Shown here: positions 58,854-64,000 of the stretch, piece by piece
How the letters are laid out: each line of letters begins with the position of its first letter
Numbering within the stretch: the stretch's first letter is position 1
Source of the DNA: Chloroflexales bacterium ZM16-3
GTDB lineage: Bacteria > Chloroflexota > Chloroflexia > Chloroflexales > Chloroflexaceae
Assembly (NCBI GenBank): GCA_004138175.2
Contig: RYFE02000010.1
Location: 62,001 to 126,000 of the forward strand
Reading direction: 5' to 3'
DNA length: 64,000 nt
Notes under the pieces: model-generated
The model's input: only the letters and a program-made list of their open reading frames with translations
Database searches by the model: none
What the model was told of the DNA's origin: nothing
Program-made: the position numbers and the translations under genes

Positions 58854-59612
58854 CTGCTGCGTCATCTGCTTGATCAGCGTGCTGAAGTTTGAGAAGGGCA
58901 GTGCGCCACGGATCATCTGCCCGTTGATCATGAAGTTCGGCGTCGAGTTGACCCCCAGCTGCCCGGCGGACTCGGCCTCATCGAGTACAGCCTGCTGCGT
59001 ATCAGGGTTGTCCAGGCAGCTGGTGAAGGCCGCCGTATCGAGCCCGATCCGCCCGGCCAGATCGATCATCACATCGTGGTCGCGCTTAGGCACCCCTCCC
59101 CACTCCTCCTGATGTGTCGCGAAGAGCATCTCATACATCGGCCAGAACATCTGCTGGTCTGCGGCGCATTGCCCAGCCATCGCGGCGATCATGGCCGAGG
59201 GGTGGATCTGGATCAGCGGGAAATCGCGGGCGATCAGCCGCACCACGCCTGTGTCCACATACTGCTGGATGAGCTGCGGCCTCGTCTCTTCGAAGAACTG
59301 CTGGCAGAAGGGGCACTCGAAGTCGGTGAACTCATAGATCGTCACCGGGGCGGAGGGGCTGCCCATGGCGCGCGGGTCATCGTCGGAGGTTTTGAGCACA
59401 TCGACCTTGGCGGCGGACGTGGGCAGCGGCGGGGCGGTGGGCGTGGCCTCAGATGTGGGCAGCGGCGGCAGGGTCGGGCGCGCATCGAGGGCCACCGTCG
59501 TCTGGCGCTGCTCCAGGGCCGAGATAGTGGGCGCGGGAGGGGCGTAGGCACCGCAGCCAGCGAGGACGAGGACGAGGGCGGCAAGGGGCAGCAGAGCGCG
59601 TAGGTGTCGCAT
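58851..59612 (-). CDS. DsbA-like thioredoxin-fold lipoprotein
   Basis: 253 residues. The signal peptide ends in the lipobox LVLAGC (Cys near residue 20), followed by a Pro/Thr linker. The thioredoxin-like domain (~80-250) has the active site FTDFECPFCQQFF, and the cis-proline loop VNSTPNFMINGQMIRG. It belongs to the DSBA/BdbD group that oxidises or isomerises disulfides outside the membrane. No partner DsbB or VKOR gene is close. Confidence 0.92.
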   Translation of the reverse strand: MRHLRALLPLAALVLVLAGCGAYAPPAPTISALEQRQTTVALDARPTLPPLPTSEATPTAPPLPTSAAKVDVLKTSDDDPRAMGSPSAPVTIYEFTDFECPFCQQFFEETRPQLIQQYVDTGVVRLIARDFPLIQIHPSAMIAAMAGQCAADQQMFWPMYEMLFATHQEEWGGVPKRDHDVMIDLAGRIGLDTAAFTSCLDNPDTQQAVLDEAESAGQLGVNSTPNFMINGQMIRGALPFSNFSTLIKQMTQQ

Positions 59613-59709
59613 GGTGGGATCCGTTCAGTATGTAGTTCGAGGGAGCCGCCGCAGCTGCGACGGCTCCCCTATTATACTCGTGCTGTATTGCTACAGAGAC
59701 GTAGCGCTA

Positions 59710-61062
59710 CTACATATCGGCTGTAGCTGCCAGCGATGCCGCCGGCGTCGCACGCGAGCCCCCGCTCCGGGCGAAGCCCGGCACATCTGCCTTGAGCACC
59801 AGCGCCACGCAGGCCAGCATACCAACCGCCTCTAGGAAGAAGACGCTGGCGTAGGCCAGCGAGGCCGACCCGCTCGCCAGCAGCACTAGGTCGCGCACGG
59901 CCCCGCCGAGGAAGATCCCGACCCCACGGAAGACCAGCTGCGCCACCGACCAGAGCCCGAGGTAGGCTCCGGCGCGGCGATCCGAGGTCATCGCCATCAG
60001 CAGCGAGAGCGCGCCCACGGTGTAGATACCGTAGCCGAGGCCGAACAGCACCAGCACCGGGATGAGCAACGACTGCATAGCAGTGATCGAGACGAAGGCC
60101 AGCAGGGCGAAGGGCACTGCGGTGAGGATCAGCCCGAGGATAGTCGTCCCGCCCTGCTCGTGGGCCATGCGCTTGCGCGTGATCACCACCGTGCTGATCA
60201 GGCTGACCAAGATCCCAAGGCCCCAGTAGGCATTGAAGCGGGTGGTCTCCCCAACATCCATGCCGAAGACATCGCCGCCGAAGGGCTCAAGGACGGCATC
60301 CTGGGCGAAGGCGCTGATCGCGCCGATCGACAGGAAGAGGAAGAACATGCGGGTGCGCCGGTCGGCCCACATCTCGCGCAGCAGCGTGGTGAAGGGCAGC
60401 TGCTCCTGCGGCTCATCGGCAGTGGTCGCCTGGCCAGGTCGCTCCTCGCCGAAGATCGAGAAGACGAAGAAGACCGTCGCAATCGCCATGCCGGTCAACA
60501 CCATCCGCCAGAAGGTGGCCGGGTCATAGGTCGGCATCATCCGCCCGTAGACGATGCCGGCGATCGGGAAGCTCAGGATCAGAAAGATCTGCACAATGTT
60601 GAGGGCCATGCCCCGCTTGGCCGGGGGCGCGCTGTCGCGCACCAGGGCCAGGTAGGTGCTGCCCGAGATCAGCGTGCCCACACCATAGATCAGGAAGGCC
60701 ATGGTGGCCAGCACCCAGCCGAGCAGCGATGTCGGGTTGGCGGCCAGCATCACGGTGACGATGGGCAGCAGCGGCAGCGAGATCACCATCGGCAGGCGGC
60801 CGAGCCAGATGTAGGGCAGCCGGCGCATGCCGAAGATCGGGTGGGTGTCCGAGCGGTAGCCAGCCCAGATGCTCAGCGGGGCGAGCAGGTAGCGCAGGGC
60901 AGAGAGCAGCGCCACCGGCGTCGCCCAGATGTTCAGGTCGCTGATCAACACGCGGTTGAGCACGCCGGAAGTGAGCAGATCCACGAACGACGAGCCGATG
61001 TGGAAGGTGCCGATCTTCATCATGCGCAAGATGCTGAGGCGCTGAGCGGGTTGCTTGTCCAC
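59710..61062 (-). CDS. PucC-like (BCD family) MFS transporter
   Basis: 450 residues from a GTG with AAGGAT upstream. Twelve predicted helices with PucC features: GTFHIGSSFVDLLTSGVLNRVLI, ALRYLLAPLSIWAGYRSDTHPIFG, RRLPYIWLGRL and YGVGTLISGSTYLALVRD. The bacteriochlorophyll delivery family supports assembly of antenna complexes in phototrophs, which places the organism among phototrophic Chloroflexota. The adjacent regulator (61121-61738) is on the same strand upstream. Confidence 0.9.
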   Translation of the reverse strand: MDKQPAQRLSILRMMKIGTFHIGSSFVDLLTSGVLNRVLISDLNIWATPVALLSALRYLLAPLSIWAGYRSDTHPIFGMRRLPYIWLGRLPMVISLPLLPIVTVMLAANPTSLLGWVLATMAFLIYGVGTLISGSTYLALVRDSAPPAKRGMALNIVQIFLILSFPIAGIVYGRMMPTYDPATFWRMVLTGMAIATVFFVFSIFGEERPGQATTADEPQEQLPFTTLLREMWADRRTRMFFLFLSIGAISAFAQDAVLEPFGGDVFGMDVGETTRFNAYWGLGILVSLISTVVITRKRMAHEQGGTTILGLILTAVPFALLAFVSITAMQSLLIPVLVLFGLGYGIYTVGALSLLMAMTSDRRAGAYLGLWSVAQLVFRGVGIFLGGAVRDLVLLASGSASLAYASVFFLEAVGMLACVALVLKADVPGFARSGGSRATPAASLAATADM

Positions 61063-61120
61063 TAAGTGATCCTTCTACGAAGCTGCATGTGATGCTGCGG
61101 CGAGACAGCACCGGTGCTAT

Positions 61121-61738
61121 TCAATCCTGGTAGCCTGCGGCCACCGCCAGGTGTACCTCATTCGCCACGCGGCTGATCCGCTTGATCAGGCGGGCGCTCG
61201 CCTCGGGGCGCAGGTGCGCCTCCTCGGGCATATCCATCGCCGCGTCCACCAGCGAGTCCCGAAAGAACAGCGCCGCCTCTAGGGCGGCCGTCAGCTCCAT
61301 GCCGGTATGCCTTGCGTGGCGGGCGTAGTCGGTGCCGATCATGCGCGCCTCAACAAGCAGCCCCTCGTCATCGTGCGGGCTGTTGATATAGCGCAGCACC
61401 ACGCCCATAAGTTGCTGGCCGATCCGGCGCCATGCGGCCCGCTCGTCCTCGGGCAGGCGGCTCATCCACCCGGGGCGATCCTGCGCGTGGGAGATCCCGC
61501 CTCTGGTGACGGCCAGCGCCTTGTTGGCCCAGGTGCTGCCAATGGCCTGCCCGGCCAAGGGGTGACGCGCCGCCAGCCCATCAATATCGGCGCGCGCGAA
61601 CCTGCGGTGGCCGCCGGGGGTAATATAGACAGGCACCGCGCCCGCGTCGGCCCAGCGGCGCAGGGTGGTGCTGTGGACGCCGAGCAGCTTGCTGGCCGCC
61701 GAGAGCGAGAGGTAGATCACCTCGTCTTGATCATTCAT
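61121..61738 (-). CDS. MerR-type helix-turn-helix regulator with RsbRD-N-like sensor part
   Basis: 205 residues from the ATG at 61738 (MNDQDEVIYLSLSAASKLLG); the longer frame reaches only low-quality sequence. The DNA-binding part (~8-58) shows LSAASKLLGVHSTTLRRWADAGAVPVYITPGGHRRFARADI, as in MerR/excisionase types. The C-terminal ~130 residues (RLPEDERAAWRRIGQQLMGVVLRYI and the rest) are all-helical and may be an RsbRD-N-type domain. It is directly upstream of the pucC-like gene, so it may control antenna assembly. Confidence 0.8.
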   Translation of the reverse strand: MNDQDEVIYLSLSAASKLLGVHSTTLRRWADAGAVPVYITPGGHRRFARADIDGLAARHPLAGQAIGSTWANKALAVTRGGISHAQDRPGWMSRLPEDERAAWRRIGQQLMGVVLRYINSPHDDEGLLVEARMIGTDYARHARHTGMELTAALEAALFFRDSLVDAAMDMPEEAHLRPEASARLIKRISRVANEVHLAVAAGYQD

Positions 61739-61801
61739 TGGCAAATCTATAGGAATCTCTCTTATTTGTAGAAGAATTATAGGGAGCGCATGATGCGATG
61801 T

Positions 61802-61994
61802 CAATTGACGCAGTACCGCAGAAGTCACGCTGTCACCCTGAATCGCCCGGCCGTAAACAGCCGGGCTGAGTCTACGAAGGCCGCTGAAGCGGCCTGTCCG
61901 AGGCCGCTTCAGCGGCCTTCGTAGACTCAGCCGGGGGCTTCAGCCCCGGCGAGCGTCGACGCACCGCGTGACTTCTGCGGTATTGCCAATTGAC
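61802..61994. mobile_element. MITE with target duplication CAATTGAC
   Basis: The element (61810-61986) has long terminal inverted repeats: GCAGTACCGCAGAAGTCACG and its inverse ending GGTATTGC. CAATTGAC flanks it at 61802-61809 and 61987-61994. Two internal palindromes are built on AAGGCCGCTGAAGCGGCC. It encodes no protein. It sits in the upstream region of the MerR-type gene. Confidence 0.82.
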
Positions 61995-62010
61995 GTGCGG
62001 GCGGGCCAGG

Positions 62011-62177
62011 GCATGTGCAACGTCCCTGCACCCCCGGCTGGCGACTGGAAGTCGCGCCAACGGGGCGCTGCGCGCCGGGCGTCGGCCTGCGCCGACGCCG
62101 CACCCGCCCGCGTAGGCGGGCGGCCAGCCGCAGGCTCCCGTGGCGCGACTTCCAGTCGCCAGCGACTTTGCACATGC
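62011..62177. repeat. Second type of palindromic element
   Basis: The outer arms GCATGTGCAA and TTGCACATGC (10 bp, perfect) and the inner arms GGCGACTGGAAGTCGCGCC and inverse (19 bp, perfect) enclose GC-rich palindromes related to 4455-4490. No gene is present. Confidence 0.65.
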
Positions 62178-62235
62178 CTTGGCGGGTTGCGCCGCCTCAC
62201 TGGGCGCGCTATACTGGCCGTGCCTGCTCCGGGAA

Positions 62236-62660
62236 CCCCGCCGCAGGCTGACACCCCGCTGAGTGACGGCTCCCAAGGCTAAAGCTCTTGGGCTTCAAGG
62301 GGATGCCGCCCCATCCCACACACCATAGCTGTCCATTGACAGAAAGGTTCCGACACAAGGAGGTGTTCATTGGTACGTCCTTCCAGCGGCTCACCTGACC
62401 TGCTCGAATGCCTTCTTTGTTGCATACGGCACCACAGAGGCGGCGTAGTTTTAAGCGTACCAACCTGCCTGTATCGTTCTCGTACTCGCCTCCTTCGTGC
62501 GACTCTTCTTCCGTTTTTACATGGCCGCATTATACCAGAAAGCTCGTGCTGCTGTAATATGTTTACCGCATTAGGAAGCCGTATCGGAGGGCTAAAGCCG
62601 CTAAAGCGGGTGAAGCCCTTCTATCCCAAGGCTAAAGCTCTTGGGCTTTACGGGCTAGGA
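62236..62660. mobile_element. Repeat-rich remnant, possibly of an IS200/IS605-type element
   Basis: CCCAAGGCTAAAGCTCTTGGG occurs at 62262-62282 and 62620-62640, in the same orientation, bracketing about 340 bp with no sustained family match. Short frames here (about 83 residues on the minus strand) do not resemble a known protein. Hairpins of this type flank some TnpB elements. No transposase domain is seen. Confidence 0.35.
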
Positions 62661-62728
62661 TCGTAAAAACCTACCCCGAAAGCTGGGGGGTGAGGGCTGT
62701 GCGGCGGCGGATTCGATCAAAGGGTCCC

Positions 62729-62754
62729 TCCCAACCCCCAACCCCCAACCCCTA
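62729..62754. repeat. AACCCCC heptamers at the methyltransferase stop codon
   Basis: The minus strand reads TAGGGGTTGGGGGTTGGGGG, where TAG is the stop codon of the methyltransferase and the rest is tandem GGGGTTG heptamers. Confidence 0.85.
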
Positions 62755-63600
62755 CGGAACGTAGCGAAAGATCAGGATGAACTGGTGAACCTGGTTCGAC
62801 ACGAAGGCGAAGGGGTAGCCGAAGGGGTAGAGGTTCTGGCTCTGGTCGTGCCAGATGCGGTAGCCTCGGTACTCCAGGCCGGGCAGCTCGCGCAGGGCGG
62901 CCACAATGTCGGCGTGGAGCATGTTGTGGTGCTCGGCGGTGGGCTGGAGATCCTTGGTGAAGAGCACCAGGTGGCCGCGCGGCCTGAGCAGCGTGATCGC
63001 CCCGCGCAACAACTCGCGCAGCGCGTCGAGGAACTCCCAGTAGCCCAGGTTGCCCAGGTCGTCGGGCGAGTCGGTGAAGGGGGTGGCCTCGCCCTGGCCG
63101 CGCTTCTTGCGCTCGCCGGTCTTGGCCTTGGCCAGCATCTGCGCGTAGGGCGGGTCGGTGAGGATCAGGTCGAAGGGCCACGCCGTCACCTCGGGGATCG
63201 CCGCCAGATGCCGCGAGTCGCCCACCACATAGGGCTGCGGCGCAATATCAAGCGCGGCGCAGACCTCGGCGTAGCAGGCGGCGTACTCGGGCGAGAGGTC
63301 GACTCCCACGCCGCTGCGGCCCTCCAGCGAGCAGGCGATCAGGCTGCCGCCCACGCCGGCGAAGGGGTCGAGCACGTGCCCGTCGGCCTTGGTGAAGAAG
63401 CGCAGCAGCTCGGCCATTAGCTGGGGTGGCTTGGGCGACGGGTGCAGGCGGCGCAGCTTATGGGCGTAGGCATCTGGCCCGCTGGTGGGGTAGCGCGTGC
63501 TGAGCACCGAGCGCAGGGCGTAGGTCCACTCGCGGCCGGTGAGGTCGTTCAGGCGGTTGCGCGGGTCCACCGCGCCGTTGGCGCTGTCATCATCTGCCAT
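62752..63600 (-). CDS. Site-specific DNA methyltransferase (N4-cytosine/N6-adenine type)
   Basis: 282 residues from the ATG at 63600 (MADDDSANG); the frame to 63837 is only repeat sequence. The SAM motif is HVLDPFAGVGGSLIAC and the catalytic motif DLILTDPPYAQML. The region HPSPKPPQLMAELLRFF is typical of the N6/N4 MTase family. The order (SAM motif first, then DPPY) is unlike the beta class. No restriction endonuclease gene is nearby, so it is likely an orphan or part of a system outside the window. Confidence 0.88.
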   Translation of the reverse strand: MADDDSANGAVDPRNRLNDLTGREWTYALRSVLSTRYPTSGPDAYAHKLRRLHPSPKPPQLMAELLRFFTKADGHVLDPFAGVGGSLIACSLEGRSGVGVDLSPEYAACYAEVCAALDIAPQPYVVGDSRHLAAIPEVTAWPFDLILTDPPYAQMLAKAKTGERKKRGQGEATPFTDSPDDLGNLGYWEFLDALRELLRGAITLLRPRGHLVLFTKDLQPTAEHHNMLHADIVAALRELPGLEYRGYRIWHDQSQNLYPFGYPFAFVSNQVHQFILIFRYVP

Positions 63601-63613
63601 CTGCCGGTGGGGG

Positions 63614-63682
63614 TGTAGGGGAGGCTTCGCCTCCCCTACAGTATCTTTATTGGGGTTGGGCGGCGAAGCCGCCCAACCCCAA
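63614..63682. repeat. Two perfect GCTTCGC/GCGAAGC-centred hairpins
   Basis: TGTAGGGGAGGC-TTC-GCCTCCCCTACA (63614-63640, 12-bp arms) and a second hairpin with 15-bp arms around GAA (63650-63682, TTGGGGTTGGGCGGC). Both lie in the leader of the methyltransferase gene. Confidence 0.85.
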
Positions 63683-63693
63683 TAGAAGCAGGT

Positions 63694-63852
63694 CTGGGGC
63701 CGCGCCCCATACGCATCAACGTAAGCCCTGGCCAACTCGGAATTTCTTGTTGTTTTGGCCAAAATGGCCAGCTTCGCTGGCCATTTTGGCCAAAACAACT
63801 CTGGTTTTAGGGCGGCAGCCCTAACGTTGATGTGCATGGGGCCGCGCCCCAG
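63694..63852. repeat. Nested palindrome (cruciform-prone)
   Basis: Outer arms at 63694-63722 and 63824-63852 (29 bp with a few mismatches, containing CATCAACGT) enclose a perfect inner hairpin of 24-bp arms at 63749-63772 and 63776-63799 with loop TTC. The arms themselves contain TTTTGGCCAAAA. No gene is present. Confidence 0.85.
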
Positions 63853-63858
63853 CGTAGA

Positions 63859-64000
63859 TCACATCCGGTACAGGACATCGGCGTGCGTGATGATGCCGAG
63901 GGGCGGCTGGGTGCGCTTGCCGTCGCGGGTGATGATCAGGCCATCGACGCCGGGGCGGCGCAGGGCGTCCACCACGGCGGCGTGGCTGGCGTCGGCGGCG
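63859..64000 (-). CDS. CBS-domain protein, C-terminal end (5' part beyond window)
   Basis: 46 codons are visible, ending AAVVDALRRPGVDGLIITRD then GIITHADVLYRM and TGA. The G-I-I-T-x-A-D phrase is the end of a CBS domain, which binds adenine nucleotides as a regulatory module. The rest of the protein is outside the window. Confidence 0.75.
   Translation of the reverse strand, partial: AADASHAAVVDALRRPGVDGLIITRDGKRTQPPLGIITHADVLYRM

Noticed and set aside
62209-62530. Two minus-strand frames of 83-84 codons
   Set aside because: No recognisable domain; the region is bracketed by repeat hairpins and the two frames overlap each other.

Overview
The window is high-GC bacterial DNA, most likely from a filamentous anoxygenic phototroph of the Chloroflexota (order Chloroflexales). 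This placement is inferred from a PucC-type (bacteriochlorophyll delivery) transporter, split accD/accA acetyl-CoA carboxylase genes beside a NPD-type flavoenzyme, Flp pilins and many two-component and Ser/Thr kinase genes. No rRNA, tRNA or CRISPR array was recognised.

Layout. 1-4.3 kb: the edge of an integrated element: a DnaB-type helicase (cut by the window start), a winged-helix replication initiator with 33-bp iteron-like repeats inside its own gene, a small protein and a tyrosine recombinase, ended by a large palindrome and a terminator. 4.6-6.0 kb: a gene resembling the eukaryotic major vault protein, behind a promoter covered by a perfect 44-bp palindrome. 6-11.3 kb: protoglobin, membrane diguanylate cyclase, zinc-ribbon protein, Ser/Thr kinase with a beta-propeller. 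11.3-14.6 kb: glycosidase-like plus O-antigen-ligase-like protein split by a frameshift at a heptanucleotide array. 14.8-19 kb: lipid synthesis (SDR, NPD-like enzyme, accD, accA). 19.2-31.7 kb: surface polysaccharide locus (methyltransferase, glycosyltransferases, two flippase-like proteins, DUF2079), with several broken genes. 31.8-38.8 kb: phoU, HEAT protein, RmlD-like reductase, rnc, fabF, M20 amidohydrolase, DegS-like kinase. 39.1-49.6 kb: two tandem Flp pilins, an efflux pump, a lipoprotein, a vWA protein, an FHA-clostripain fusion, a MacB-like permease and a histidine kinase. 49.6-57.7 kb: DUF3592 protein, ftsK, rpoN with its own sigma-54 promoter, and a DUF2089/SHOCT/beta-helix envelope-stress-like operon. 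57.8-64 kb: MITEs, an IS4 remnant, DsbA-like lipoprotein, PucC and its neighbour regulator, repeat-rich DNA, a DNA methyltransferase and the end of a CBS-domain protein.

A striking property is the density of short repeats. Heptamer or octamer tandem arrays, often as inverted pairs, occur every few kilobases. Many begin exactly at stop codons, and some sit inside genes (O-antigen ligase, ftsK, DUF2079). Palindromes sharing GTAGGGG/CCCCTAC arms supply the stop codons of several genes. A MITE family with recognisable terminal inverted repeats and 8-bp target duplications is present. The heptamer arrays and a G9 tract make two surface-polysaccharide genes candidates for phase variation, although sequencing error cannot be excluded from the sequence alone.
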